64,000 bases of DNA from Streptomyces sp. V3I8. GTDB taxonomy: Bacteria; Actinomycetota; Actinomycetes; Streptomycetales; Streptomycetaceae. Positions 25,690 through 34,211 of this stretch are shown here, one piece after another (positions within the stretch are counted from its first letter, which is position 1; every line of letters begins with the position of its first letter). The stretch is taken from contig NZ_JAUSZL010000002.1 in assembly GCF_030817535.1 (NCBI RefSeq), positions 5,704,001-5,768,000 of the forward strand, written 5' to 3'. The notes under the pieces are model-generated. The model was not told the DNA's origin. It searched no databases and worked only from the letters and a program-made list of their open reading frames with translations. Made by a program: the position numbers and the translations under genes.

Positions 25690-26865
25690 TCAGGACCTGG
25701 CCCGCTCCCGGGCGATCTCGGTGGCGTCCCTCTTGAACGCCCACTCCATCTTCGGCTCCATGGCGAACCGGAACATCCGCTGCACGGGCGGCGTGCACAG
25801 CGCGGTGATGAGCGCCGCCGCGAAGACGGACACGAAGACCTCGCCCACCGGACGGCTGAGCCAGGTGTAGTCGTCGTACCAGCCCCAGAAGCGCGACCCC
25901 TTGGCCAGGAAGCCGTGCAGCAGGTAGCCGTACAGCGTGCCCGCGCCGAGCACCGTGAACCACATCCTGCGGCGCGGCACCCAGGCGAAGAAGCACGACG
26001 TGAGCACCATCGAGCTGCCGAACAGCGCGAGGGTCATGACCACCCCGGCCCACCAGGGCGCCCCCAGTTCCTGGGCGCTGTCGCGGTGGTAGAACCACGC
26101 CGAGTTCATGCGCGGCCCCAGCCAGTACGCGAGGGCCAGGGCCGCCGCGAGGACCGGCACCGACAGGATCCGCACCTCGCGGCGCCGCATCAGCTGGAAG
26201 TGCTCGGGCTTCATGAACAGGCCCACGACGAAGAACGGCAGGAACTGCAGGACGCGTTGGAGGTCCAGGTCGTCGCCGATGTCGGGGGAGACGGAGGCGA
26301 GGACGGCGACGGCGAGTGCGAGCGGCACGGGCCGGCGCACGACCTTCCACAGCGGGACGGTCATCCGCCACACGAACAGCGCGACCAGGAACCACGTGAG
26401 GTACCAGGGGTCCAGCAGGCTGATCGGGTGGCCGGGATCGTCGTCGGCCCACCTCTTGAAGAGGGAGTACGCCACCTCGAAGAGGACGTACGGCACGGCG
26501 ACACCGGTGATCAGCCGCCGCAGCCGGTCGGGGCGCATGTCGAAACTGCGGGAGAAGTAGCCGGAGATGAGGATGAAGGCCGGCATGTGGAAGGTGTAGA
26601 CGACCATGTAGAGCGCCTCGGCGACGCGGCTGTGGTCGGTCAGCGGTTCCCACGCGTGGCCCATCGCGACGAAGACGATCGCGAGGTACTTGGCGTTGTC
26701 GAAGAACGCGTCACGCTGCTTGACGGGTGCGGCACCCGGCCCGGCGCCGACGGTCCCCGTCTGCGGTGGTCCGGGCGGTCTCGGACCCGGTACGCCGGGC
26801 GCCGGTGACGCGACCGGCGGCAGGGGAGCCCTCTGTTGGCCGTGCGGACGGAGCGAGTTCGTCAC
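25690..26865 (-). CDS. Membrane acyltransferase (acyltransferase-3 family)
   Basis: 391 residues with about ten membrane helices. RDAFFDNAKYLAIVFVAMGHAWE and FHMPAFILISGYFS match the acyltransferase-3 (OafA/NodX) family, which moves acyl groups onto sugars or other cell-surface molecules. After a Pro-rich N terminus of about 50 residues comes the first helix. The GTG at 26863-26865 has GGGAGG close upstream and overlaps the stop of a short upstream ORF as GTGA; an upstream ATG (26916) has no ribosome site. Substrate unknown. Confidence 0.87.
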   Translation of the reverse strand: MTNSLRPHGQQRAPLPPVASPAPGVPGPRPPGPPQTGTVGAGPGAAPVKQRDAFFDNAKYLAIVFVAMGHAWEPLTDHSRVAEALYMVVYTFHMPAFILISGYFSRSFDMRPDRLRRLITGVAVPYVLFEVAYSLFKRWADDDPGHPISLLDPWYLTWFLVALFVWRMTVPLWKVVRRPVPLALAVAVLASVSPDIGDDLDLQRVLQFLPFFVVGLFMKPEHFQLMRRREVRILSVPVLAAALALAYWLGPRMNSAWFYHRDSAQELGAPWWAGVVMTLALFGSSMVLTSCFFAWVPRRRMWFTVLGAGTLYGYLLHGFLAKGSRFWGWYDDYTWLSRPVGEVFVSVFAAALITALCTPPVQRMFRFAMEPKMEWAFKRDATEIARERARS

Positions 26866-26942
26866 AGACCCTCCCACCACGAGCTGGGGAAGTCGATCCG
26901 CGACCTCGCTGCACATGCGGGGGACGAGGCAGCGTGGGACAT
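26862..26942 (-). CDS. Short upstream ORF coupled to the acyltransferase gene
   Basis: 26 codons, beginning MSHAASSPAC and ending SSWWEGL. TAGGGT (complement of 26950-26955) lies seven bases before the ATG, so the ORF would be read leaderless. Its TGA overlaps the acyltransferase GTG as GTGA. That layout suggests translational coupling of the downstream start. No homologue recognised; coding potential is inferred only from position. Confidence 0.45.
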   Translation of the reverse strand: MSHAASSPACAARSRIDFPSSWWEGL

Positions 26943-27466
26943 CTGAGGCACCCTAGCGTTGTCTGTGGGATTCGGTAAAACCCCTGGGGCGATACCTGCT
27001 CATGGTCCTGCGGGTACCCAGAATTCAGAGAAGTTGACATCGCAATCACTATGGCGATCACCACACGTGTCCCGGGCGTTACGACCACCTATCTACCGAC
27101 TAAGCGGTTCATAACGCCCGCGGGCGACTCTGACGGAATGTCCGGTTGAGTCGTCTTTAGTGGGCTGTTGGCGCCCTGCCCGCGGAGCCGGTCGGTGTGC
27201 CCGTCGGTGTGTCCGTGCCGACAATTCGAATTACCTGCGAACAAGTTGTGCGAACGGGTGCGTGGGCATGGAAATGATCATTTCTATTTCCCGTGCGGGG
27301 CCCCTTCGAATTGCCGTACGGGGCCCGGCCGTTGGCTCCTGTGACCAACGGGTGCCCCACCTGCCGCATACGGCGGCCCTGTTGGTGGCACGATGGTCCT
27401 GGCGGGGGTGTGCGGGGCTGCACCTCCGGGCCGGGAGAGCGGACCGACCGTAGGGTGTGATCAGTT
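26943..27466. other. AT-rich 524-base intergenic region
   Basis: Markedly lower G+C than the flanks. It holds the acyltransferase promoter (26950-26955), a 9-bp inverted repeat CGGGCGTTA/TAACGCCCG (27073-27081, 27112-27120), a 14-bp perfect palindrome (27271-27284) and TAGGGT (27451-27456) for the small membrane gene. I see no convincing protein gene. A regulatory RNA is possible. Confidence 0.5.
27271..27284. promoter_or_regulatory. Perfect 14-bp palindrome, candidate operator
   Basis: GAAATGATCATTTC. The AT-rich core resembles Fur/Zur-type sites only loosely. It is about 185 bases upstream of the small membrane protein start. Confidence 0.4.
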
Positions 27467-27661
27467 GTGGCCATTTCGCTGTCAGTGGTGCTGCTGTTGG
27501 CGATCGTCCTGGTGGTGTTGATCAGGGGAGGATCGATCAAGCCGGGGCCGGCGATCGTCGCCGTGCTCTTCGGCTTCTTCCTTGCCTCCACCGGCATGGC
27601 GGACGACATCCAGCGCTTCCTCGACTCGATAGCGGAGACCATCAACTCGATCCAGTTCTGA
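27467..27661 (+). CDS. Small membrane protein of unknown function
   Basis: 64 residues from GTG: an N-terminal helix (ISLSVVLLLAIVLVVLI), the turn RGGSIKPG, a second helix (AIVAVLFGFFLAST) and a short polar tail (ADDIQRFLDSIAETINSIQF). TAGGGT ends 10 bases before the start and there is no ribosome site, so the mRNA leader is very short. Codon use is normal for the genome and it is followed by a terminator, which support it being real. Function unknown; possibly a component that associates with a larger membrane complex. Confidence 0.8.
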   Translation: MAISLSVVLLLAIVLVVLIRGGSIKPGPAIVAVLFGFFLASTGMADDIQRFLDSIAETINSIQF

Positions 27662-27796
27662 GTGGTCCCGCGGGGCCCGGCGATCCGCGGGCGCGCGGCA
27701 CGGAAGCGGACGGGGCAACACTGCCCGGACCCGCCGCCCGGCCGACCCCGCGCCCGGACATCCTCCCCGGCCCACCCGTGCCCCGGGAACGAGCAA

Positions 27797-27832
27797 GGGC
27801 CAGCTCGGAGGAGTGACCCTCCGACCTGGCCC
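27797..27832. terminator. Bidirectional terminator
   Basis: 15-bp stem with one C-C mismatch (27797-27811 with 27818-27832) and a 6-base loop. Directly 3' of tRNA-Gly on the minus strand and 3' of the small membrane gene on the plus strand. Confidence 0.82.
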
Positions 27833-27844
27833 CGAACTGCCGAG

Positions 27845-27915
27845 AGCGGGCGACGGGAATCGAACCCGCGTAGCTAGTTTGGAAGACTAGTGCTCTACCA
27901 TTGAGCTACGCCCGC
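27845..27915 (-). tRNA. tRNA-Gly (anticodon UCC)
   Basis: Minus strand. Acceptor GCGGGCG pairs with CGCCCGC; D arm GCTCAATGGTAGAGC; anticodon stem-loop CTAGTCTTCCAAACTAG with anticodon TCC; T arm CGGGTTCGATTCCCG; discriminator T. No CCA is encoded. It reads GGA and GGG codons. Confidence 0.97.
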
Positions 27916-28068
27916 ACAGTACGCACCGCAGGTCAGTGACGCGCGGCACTGGAGCATCGTAGCGGGTCGCACCCGCTCGTCGCACACCCGGTTCCGGTGG
28001 GTGCGGACGCCACGGAGAATGCGGGCGCCGCGCGGTCCCCGGGCATGTACCCTACGTGTCGCACCAGA

Positions 28069-28145
28069 CGGGGTGTGGCGCAGCTTGGTAGCGCGTCCGC
28101 TTTGGGAGCGGAAGGCCGTGGGTTCAAATCCCGCCACCCCGACCA
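28069..28145 (+). tRNA. tRNA-Pro (anticodon UGG), CCA encoded
   Basis: Acceptor CGGGGTG pairs with CACCCCG; D arm GCGCAGCTTGGTAGCGC; anticodon loop CTTTGGGAG with TGG; T arm GTGGGTTCAAATCCCGC; discriminator A. CCA is present in the gene (28143-28145), unlike the neighbouring tRNA-Gly. Divergent from tRNA-Gly and upstream of tig. Confidence 0.97.
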
Positions 28146-28183
28146 CCGTGCCGGAGCGTCGCGCCGGACATCGAGAAGATCGC

Positions 28184-28214
28184 TTTTGGGGCGTGTACCG
28201 CCTGCGGCTAGTAT
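28184..28214 (+). promoter_or_regulatory. Candidate tig promoter
   Basis: TAGTAT at 28209-28214 with TTTTGG at about 28184-28189 as a weak -35, giving a leader of about 120 bases. Confidence 0.35.
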
Positions 28215-28342
28215 GCAAACTGCGCGCCCGTGTGTCTGCATTTTTACGTCCCTCAAGGGCCGCCAGATCCGCTGGGGCTCCGCCGTACCGGTGGAGACCG
28301 TCAGCAGAACCCGAAGAAGTCAGCCCCCAAGGAGACCGAACC

Positions 28343-29776
28343 GTGAAGAGCGCCGTGGAGACCCTGAACCCGACCCGGGTTCGGCTCAGCATCGAGGTGC
28401 CCTTCGAGGAGCTCAAGGACAGCCTCGACGCGGCGTACAAGAAGATCAACCAGCAGGTCACGGTGAAGGGGTTCCGGAAGGGCAAGATTCCGGCGCGCGT
28501 CATCGACCAGCGGTTCGGCCGCGGTGCGGTCCTCGAGGAAGCGGTCAACGACGCGCTCCCGAAGTTCTACACCGACGCGGTCAACGAGGCCGAGCTGAAC
28601 GTCCTCGGCCAGCCCGAGGTCGACATCACGGAGCTGAAGGACGGCGAGACGCTGAACTTCACCGCCGAGGTCGACGTCCGCCCGACCATCGAGATCCCGG
28701 ACTACTCCGGCATCGAGGTCGAGGTCGACGCCGTCGAGGTCGGCGAGGAGGACATCGACAAGGCCGTCGAGGAGCTGCGTGAGCGCTTCGCCTCGACCGC
28801 CCCCGTCGAGCGTGCCGCCGAGGAGGGTGACGTCGTCACCCTCGACCTGGAGGCCAAGGTCGACGGAGAGGTGCTGGAGGACGGCGTCGCGAGCGGCGTC
28901 TCCTACACCATCGGCTCCGGTGAGCTGCTGGACGGCATCGACGACGCCGTGAAGGGCCTGGAGGCCGGTGGCGAGGCCACCTTCGCCTCCGAGCTCAAGG
29001 GCGGCTCGGCGGCCGGCAAGGAGGCCGAGGTCACCGTCAAGGTCAGCCAGGTCGCCAAGCGCGAGCTGCCCGAGCTGGACGACGACTTCGCGCAGCTCGC
29101 GTCGGAGTTCGACACCCTCGAAGAGCTCCGCGCCGACAGCCGCAAGCGCCTCGAGAACATGAAGCAGTACGACCAGGCCACGCAGGCCCAGGAGCGAGTC
29201 CTGGAGAAGCTGCTGGAGCTCGTCGAGGTGCCCGTCCCCGAGAAGCTCCTCGAGGACGAGATCAACACCCGCAAGCACAACCTGGAGCACCACCAGCTCG
29301 GCCAGATGGGCCTCGACCTCGAGAAGTACCTCGAGATCCAGGGCAAGACGGCCGAGGAGTTCGACACCGAGACCAAGGAAGCCGCGGTCAAGGGCATCAA
29401 GACGCAGTTCGTCCTGGACGAGCTCGTCAACAAGGAGAAGCTGAACGTCAACCAGGAGGAGCTCACCGAGCACCTCATGCGGCGGGCTGCTTCCTCCAAC
29501 ATGTCCCCCGACCAGTTCGCCCAGCAGGTCGTCGAGGGCGGCCAGGTCCCGCTGCTGGTCGGCGAGGTCGCCCGCGGCAAGGCTCTTGCCGTGGTCGTCG
29601 AGGCCGCCACCGTCAAGGACACGAACGGCGAGGTCGTGGACCTCGACGACGAGGAAGAGGACGAGACCTCCGTCGAGACCTCCGCCGAGGCCTCGACCGA
29701 GGACGCCGTCGAGACCTCCGACGAGAAGGCTCCCGAGGCCGAGGCCGCCGAGCCCGAGGCCAAGCCCGAGGCCTGA
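28343..29776 (+). CDS. tig: Trigger factor, ribosome-associated chaperone and prolyl isomerase
   Basis: 477 residues. Ribosome-binding N domain with the signature GFRKGKIP (about residues 45-52), a central FKBP-type peptidyl-prolyl isomerase domain (about 160-245), then the helical C-terminal chaperone domain. It ends in a very acidic Glu/Ala/Asp-rich tail of about 50 residues, common in actinobacteria. GTG start, with AAGGAGA seven bases upstream. It lies immediately before clpP1P2-clpX, a conserved arrangement linking folding and proteolysis. Confidence 0.97.
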   Translation: MKSAVETLNPTRVRLSIEVPFEELKDSLDAAYKKINQQVTVKGFRKGKIPARVIDQRFGRGAVLEEAVNDALPKFYTDAVNEAELNVLGQPEVDITELKDGETLNFTAEVDVRPTIEIPDYSGIEVEVDAVEVGEEDIDKAVEELRERFASTAPVERAAEEGDVVTLDLEAKVDGEVLEDGVASGVSYTIGSGELLDGIDDAVKGLEAGGEATFASELKGGSAAGKEAEVTVKVSQVAKRELPELDDDFAQLASEFDTLEELRADSRKRLENMKQYDQATQAQERVLEKLLELVEVPVPEKLLEDEINTRKHNLEHHQLGQMGLDLEKYLEIQGKTAEEFDTETKEAAVKGIKTQFVLDELVNKEKLNVNQEELTEHLMRRAASSNMSPDQFAQQVVEGGQVPLLVGEVARGKALAVVVEAATVKDTNGEVVDLDDEEEDETSVETSAEASTEDAVETSDEKAPEAEAAEPEAKPEA

Positions 29777-29800
29777 TCGCCTCGCCAGTAGTACGTACTG

Positions 29801-29830
29801 CGGGCCCCCAGGAGATCTCCTGGGGGCCCG
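29801..29830. terminator. Terminator of tig, 30-bp perfect palindrome
   Basis: CGGGCCCCCAGGAGA followed by its exact reverse complement, no unpaired loop in the DNA; in RNA the central GAUC would form the loop. About 25 bases after the tig stop. Confidence 0.88.
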
Positions 29831-29835
29831 CAGGG

Positions 29836-29960
29836 CCTTCCAGGGGCGCGGGGAACCGCGAGCGACCGACCACGGACCCGCACCCGCCGCCGCACCGCCG
29901 GAGGCAGACGCGACCGCGGCCCCGTGAGGGCTTGTCGCGCGGTTCCCCGCGCCCCCGGCA
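29836..29960. repeat. Inverted pair of intergenic GC element
   Basis: AGGGGCGCGGGGAACCGCG (about 29842-29860) faces CGCGCGGTTCCCCGCGCCCC (about 29936-29955). About 75 bases of GC-rich sequence lie between. They could form one large stem-loop between tig and clpP1. Confidence 0.75.
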
Positions 29961-30009
29961 GTGGGGGCCGGGCCCGGTGAATTCCCTGCTGAACCCGGCG
30001 GAGCGCATG

Positions 30010-30020
30010 CGCTCACAGCG
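30010..30020. promoter_or_regulatory. ClgR-like operator upstream of clpP1
   Basis: CGCTCACAGCG followed by AAC matches the actinobacterial ClgR core CGCYNANRGCGWWS. ClgR activates clp protease genes. The site is 42 bases upstream of a TAGGGT -10 (30062-30067), a normal activator distance. Confidence 0.65.
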
Positions 30021-30190
30021 AACAGTTCCTTCTGCGGGATTCCCCGGAGGGACCCGCGCGTTAGGGTCCATGAGTACGAGGGCAGGGGAGTCCCCGGAGC
30101 CGTCCGACACGGCACGCACACGGGGTCCCACGCCCCCAGCAGAAGACGTGTAGACGGCCCGGCGCCGTCGTAAGACGAGCAGGTGGATAC

Positions 30191-30808
30191 GTGACGAATC
30201 TGATGCCCACAGCCGCCGGCGACCCCATCGGTGGTGGCCTCGGCGACCAGGTCTACAACCGGCTGCTCGGCGAGCGGATCATCTTCCTCGGCCAGGCGGT
30301 CGACGACGACATCGCCAACAAGATCACCGCACAGTTGCTGCTCCTTGCCTCCGACCCGGAGAAGGACATCTACCTCTACATCAACAGCCCCGGCGGCTCG
30401 ATCACCGCCGGCATGGCGATCTACGACACCATGCAGTACATCAAGAACGACGTGGTGACGATCGCGATGGGCATGGCGGCCTCCATGGGCCAGTTCCTGC
30501 TGAGCGCCGGCACCCCCGGCAAGCGCTTCGCGCTGCCGAACGCCGAGATCCTGATCCACCAGCCCTCGGCCGGTCTCGCCGGTTCCGCGTCGGACATCAA
30601 GATCCACGCCGAGCGGCTGCTGCACACCAAGAAGCGGATGGCGGAGCTGACCGCCTTCCACACCGGTCAGACGGTCGAGCAGGTCACCCGCGACTCGGAC
30701 CGCGACCGCTGGTTCGACCCGATCGAGGCCAAGGAGTACGGCCTCATCGACGACATCATGCCCACCGCTGCCGACATGCCGGGCGGCGGCGGTACCGGGG
30801 CGGCGTAG
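30191..30808 (+). CDS. clpP1: ATP-dependent Clp protease proteolytic subunit ClpP1
   Basis: 205-residue serine peptidase subunit; forms the tetradecameric chamber with ClpP2. The catalytic Ser98 lies in GMAASMGQF and His123 in LIHQPSAG, with the Asp in the SDRDRW stretch near 170. Signature [18 protein letters not shown] is intact. GTG start with AGGTGG upstream. A hairpin (30818-30839) separates it from clpP2. Transcription probably starts near 30074 under ClgR control. Confidence 0.97.
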   Translation: MTNLMPTAAGDPIGGGLGDQVYNRLLGERIIFLGQAVDDDIANKITAQLLLLASDPEKDIYLYINSPGGSITAGMAIYDTMQYIKNDVVTIAMGMAASMGQFLLSAGTPGKRFALPNAEILIHQPSAGLAGSASDIKIHAERLLHTKKRMAELTAFHTGQTVEQVTRDSDRDRWFDPIEAKEYGLIDDIMPTAADMPGGGGTGAA

Positions 30809-30817
30809 GGCGGCTCA

Positions 30818-30839
30818 GCGCCGACCCTGGGGTCGGCGC
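30818..30839 (+). terminator. Attenuating hairpin between clpP1 and clpP2
   Basis: GCGCCGACCC against GGGTCGGCGC around TG. No U-run follows, so it may stabilise the clpP1 mRNA or lower read-through instead of stopping it. Confidence 0.5.
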
Positions 30840-30909
30840 AGGCCGACGCCAGCCACTCCGAGCCCCCAGCCGACCGCCTCAGCCCTTATCAGGCTCTTCA
30901 GGAGACACA

Positions 30910-31590
30910 GTGAACGACTTCCCCGGCAGCGGACTGTACGCCCGCGCGCAGGCCGAGTACACGGGTCCTCGCGCGGAGTCCCGCTACGTCATCCCGCGCT
31001 TCGTCGAGCGCACCTCGCAGGGCGTCCGTGAGTACGACCCGTACGCGAAGCTGTTCGAGGAGCGCGTGATCTTCCTCGGCGTGCAGATCGACGACGCCTC
31101 CGCCAACGACGTCATGGCGCAGCTGCTGTGCCTGGAGTCGATGGACCCCGACCGTGACATCTCGGTCTACATCAACAGCCCCGGCGGCTCCTTCACGTCC
31201 CTCACCGCGATCTACGACACGATGCAGTTCGTGAAGCCGGACATCCAGACGGTCTGCATGGGTCAGGCCGCCTCGGCCGCCGCGATCCTGCTGGCGGCCG
31301 GAACGCCGGGCAAGCGCATGGCGCTTCCGAACGCCCGTGTGCTGATCCACCAGCCCTACAGCGAGACCGGCCGCGGCCAGGTCTCGGACCTCGAGATCGC
31401 CGCCAACGAGATCCTGCGGATGCGCGCCCAGCTGGAAGACATGCTGGCCAAGCACTCGACGACGCCGATCGAGAAGATCCGCGAGGACATCGAGCGCGAC
31501 AAGATCCTCACGGCCGAGGACGCGCTCGAGTACGGCCTGATCGACCAGATCATCTCGACCCGGAAGATGAACAACGCCGCGGTCGCGTGA
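30910..31590 (+). CDS. clpP2: ATP-dependent Clp protease proteolytic subunit ClpP2
   Basis: 226 residues, with an N-terminal extension of about 45 residues relative to ClpP1 that is probably processed. Catalytic Ser122 (GQAASAAAI) and His147 (LIHQPYSE) are in place, as is [15 protein letters not shown] start behind AGGAGACACA. Expected to assemble with ClpP1 and to receive substrates from ClpX. Ends 160 bases before clpX. Confidence 0.97.
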   Translation: MNDFPGSGLYARAQAEYTGPRAESRYVIPRFVERTSQGVREYDPYAKLFEERVIFLGVQIDDASANDVMAQLLCLESMDPDRDISVYINSPGGSFTSLTAIYDTMQFVKPDIQTVCMGQAASAAAILLAAGTPGKRMALPNARVLIHQPYSETGRGQVSDLEIAANEILRMRAQLEDMLAKHSTTPIEKIREDIERDKILTAEDALEYGLIDQIISTRKMNNAAVA

Positions 31591-31614
31591 CGCATCGCTG
31601 TATCGTCTGCCGCT

Positions 31615-31652
31615 CCTTGGCGTGGCCCACGACAAAGTGAACCACGCCAAGG
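31615..31652 (+). terminator. Hairpin between clpP2 and clpX
   Basis: Perfect 11-bp inverted repeat CCTTGGCGTGG (31615-31625) and CCACGCCAAGG (31642-31652) with a 16-base loop. Could be a partial terminator; clpX may have its own promoter downstream. Confidence 0.6.
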
Positions 31653-31750
31653 GGGGCCCGAACGGGGGGCTCGGCAAGGTACCGTCGGACATAAGGCAGC
31701 ACCAGGAGCCGCTGGACCTAGGCGTCTCCCAGGCGAAGGGGAAGCACACC

Positions 31751-33040
31751 GTGGCACGCATCGGTGACGGCGGCGATCTGCTCAAGTGCTCGTTCTGTGG
31801 CAAGAGCCAGAAGCAGGTCAAGAAGCTCATCGCAGGCCCTGGTGTGTACATCTGCGACGAGTGCATCGATCTCTGCAACGAGATCATCGAGGAAGAACTC
31901 GCGGAGACGAGCGAGGTGCGCTGGGAGGAACTGCCCAAGCCTCGCGAGATCTACGAGTTCCTCGAGGGGTACGTCGTAGGCCAGGAGTCGGCCAAGAAGG
32001 CGCTCTCGGTCGCGGTGTACAACCACTACAAGCGGGTCCAGGCCGGCGAGAACAGCGCGGGGCAGAACCGCGAGGACGCCATCGAGCTGGCGAAGTCCAA
32101 CATCCTGCTGCTCGGCCCCACGGGCTCCGGCAAGACGCTGCTGGCCCAGACCCTGGCCCGCATGCTGAACGTCCCGTTCGCCATCGCCGACGCGACGGCG
32201 CTCACGGAGGCGGGATACGTCGGCGAGGACGTCGAGAACATCCTGCTGAAGCTGATCCAGGCGGCGGACTACGACGTCAAGAAGGCCGAGACCGGCATCA
32301 TCTACATCGACGAGATCGACAAGGTGGCCCGCAAGAGCGAGAACCCGTCGATCACGCGTGACGTGTCGGGCGAGGGCGTCCAGCAGGCCCTGCTCAAGAT
32401 CCTGGAGGGCACCACGGCCTCCGTGCCCCCGCAGGGCGGCCGCAAGCACCCGCACCAGGAGTTCATCCAGATCGACACGACGAACGTCCTGTTCATCGTG
32501 GGCGGCGCCTTCTCGGGCCTGGAGAAGCTCGTCGAGTCCCGCGCGGGTGCCAAGGGCATCGGCTTCGGCGCGACGATCCGCTCCAAGAAGGAACTCGAGG
32601 CGAAGGACCGCTTCGAGGACGTCATGCCCGAGGACCTGGTGAAGTTCGGCATGATCCCCGAGTTCATCGGCCGCCTCCCGGTCATCACGTCGGTCCACAA
32701 CCTCGACCGCGAGGCCCTCCTCCAGATCCTGGTGGAGCCGCGCAACGCGCTGATGAAGCAGTACCAGAAGCTGTTCGAACTGGACGGCGTGGAGCTGGAC
32801 TTCGAGCGCGAGGCGCTGGAGGCCATCGCCGACCAGGCCATCCTGCGCCAGACCGGCGCGCGCGGCCTGCGCGCCATCATGGAGGAGGTCCTCCAGGCGG
32901 TGATGTACGAGGTCCCGTCCCGCAAGGACGTGGCCCGCGTCGTCATCACCTCCGAGGTGGTCCGCTCGAACGTCAACCCGACCCTGATCCCGCGCGACGC
33001 CCGCAACGGACGCGGCCCGGGGGAGCAGAAGACGGCGTAG
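31751..33040 (+). CDS. clpX: ATP-dependent Clp protease ATP-binding subunit ClpX
   Basis: 429 residues. N-terminal zinc-binding domain with Cys13, Cys16, Cys35 and Cys38 (CSFC...CDEC), Walker A GPTGSGKT, Walker B IIYIDEID and the IGF-type loop region near IGFGATI. AAA+ unfoldase that feeds tagged proteins to ClpP. GTG start behind AAGGGGAAG. It is the last gene of the Clp group and is followed by a strong terminator. Confidence 0.98.
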   Translation: MARIGDGGDLLKCSFCGKSQKQVKKLIAGPGVYICDECIDLCNEIIEEELAETSEVRWEELPKPREIYEFLEGYVVGQESAKKALSVAVYNHYKRVQAGENSAGQNREDAIELAKSNILLLGPTGSGKTLLAQTLARMLNVPFAIADATALTEAGYVGEDVENILLKLIQAADYDVKKAETGIIYIDEIDKVARKSENPSITRDVSGEGVQQALLKILEGTTASVPPQGGRKHPHQEFIQIDTTNVLFIVGGAFSGLEKLVESRAGAKGIGFGATIRSKKELEAKDRFEDVMPEDLVKFGMIPEFIGRLPVITSVHNLDREALLQILVEPRNALMKQYQKLFELDGVELDFEREALEAIADQAILRQTGARGLRAIMEEVLQAVMYEVPSRKDVARVVITSEVVRSNVNPTLIPRDARNGRGPGEQKTA

Positions 33041-33075
33041 CCGCCGAGCGCGGACGCGCACCACGGCACGAGTCA

Positions 33076-33114
33076 CGGCGAAGGGCCCCGGTCACCGACC
33101 GGGGCCCTTCGCCG
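33076..33114. terminator. Bidirectional terminator
   Basis: Perfect 17-bp stem (33076-33092 with 33098-33114) with a CACCG loop, between convergent clpX and the Pro/Gln-rich protein gene. Confidence 0.92.
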
Positions 33115-33127
33115 TCGCGTACGTCGC

Positions 33128-34075
33128 TCAGATCTTGACGCGGACTTCCTTGCGGAGCTTGGCGGTGGTCTCGGCCACCTCGGCGGGGTCCGAGCTCTTG
33201 CCCGCCGCGGCGTCGGAGAACTCGATGGGCAGCACGAAGCCGAGCGTGCTGTGATCGGCCCAGGCGCAGTACGTCACGTTCATCGCCTTCGGCTCCCCCG
33301 TGCCGCCGTCGGAGTTGTCGATCTTCGCCTGCTGGCACTTCAGGACGGCACCCTCCAGCGAACTGGGCTCGTACGCCTTCGGGCTGCCGACGAAGGTGAC
33401 GTCGTCCTCCTCCTTGGCGTCCTTCTCCATGTAGGTGAAGAACTCGTCCACCACCTTCTCCGGGTCCTCGATGTCGCCGTAGACACCGCCGAAGGAGAGC
33501 AGCTTCCCGGCCAGCGGGTTGTCCTTGTCGCCCGCCTGGTACGAGGCGCTGACGTCCTTGGGGTTCTTCACGCCCCAGGACTCGGCGTCCTTCAGGTCGG
33601 ACTTGCTCATGCCGTCCTCGGCGCCGTTGCCCTTCTTGTACTCGGTGAGTACGGTCGCCGGCGTCGTCAGCTTGTGGGGGCCGTCGTCCGCGACGGCCGC
33701 GGAGCCGCCGTCGCCGCTGCCGAGCACGAAGTACGCGCCGACCGCGATCGCGGCCACGACCGCCACCGCGCCCACGACGAGGCCCGTCTTCTTCCTGCCC
33801 CCGCCGGGCGCCGGCGGCGCCGGGGCGCCGTAGGGGGCGCCGGGCGGCTGCTGACCGTACGGCGGCTGCTGCTGGCCGTAGCCGGGCTGCTGCGGAGGGA
33901 CTCCCTGCGGGGCCTGCTGGGGGTACCCGTAGCCGGGCTGCTGCCCGGGAGCCTGCTGCGGGTAGCCGTAGCCGGGCTGGGGGGCCTGCGGCTGCTGGCC
34001 GTAAGGACCCGGCTGACCGTACGGTCCGGGCTGCTGGGGCTGCCCGCCGTACGGGCCCGGCTGGTTGTAGCTCAT
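33128..34075 (-). CDS. Single-pass membrane protein with PQG/Y-rich cytoplasmic tail
   Basis: 315 residues. Residues 1-95 are low-complexity repeats of Pro, Gln, Gly and Tyr (units such as QPGYGYPQQAP). A basic stop KK and one helix (LVVGAVAVVAAIAVGAYFVL, about 98-118) follow, then an extracellular domain of about 190 residues with two cysteines and no family I recognise. The layout is common among actinobacterial surface or cell-division accessory proteins, where the N-terminal tail can drive clustering. ATG 34075 follows AGGGGAACCC. Divergent from valS. Confidence 0.85.
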   Translation of the reverse strand: MSYNQPGPYGGQPQQPGPYGQPGPYGQQPQAPQPGYGYPQQAPGQQPGYGYPQQAPQGVPPQQPGYGQQQPPYGQQPPGAPYGAPAPPAPGGGRKKTGLVVGAVAVVAAIAVGAYFVLGSGDGGSAAVADDGPHKLTTPATVLTEYKKGNGAEDGMSKSDLKDAESWGVKNPKDVSASYQAGDKDNPLAGKLLSFGGVYGDIEDPEKVVDEFFTYMEKDAKEEDDVTFVGSPKAYEPSSLEGAVLKCQQAKIDNSDGGTGEPKAMNVTYCAWADHSTLGFVLPIEFSDAAAGKSSDPAEVAETTAKLRKEVRVKI

Positions 34076-34211
34076 TCCTGGGTTCCCCTCCGGATGCTTA
34101 TGTGTTCCGAACATCCTGACCCAGTGCGAGCACCGCCGGAGCATCGGGGGCTGCACCGTTACCAATTAATCGAGTTTCGGAGCGGGTCCGTGACACCTCT
34201 AAACTGGAGGG

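Noticed and set aside
27160..27453. 97-codon plus-strand frame in the AT-rich island
   Set aside because: No ribosome site, unnatural composition, no recognisable domain; the palindrome lies inside it.
28069..28145. tRNA-Pro as an attachment site of an integrated element
   Set aside because: No integrase, no duplicated tRNA 3' end and normal core genes on both sides.
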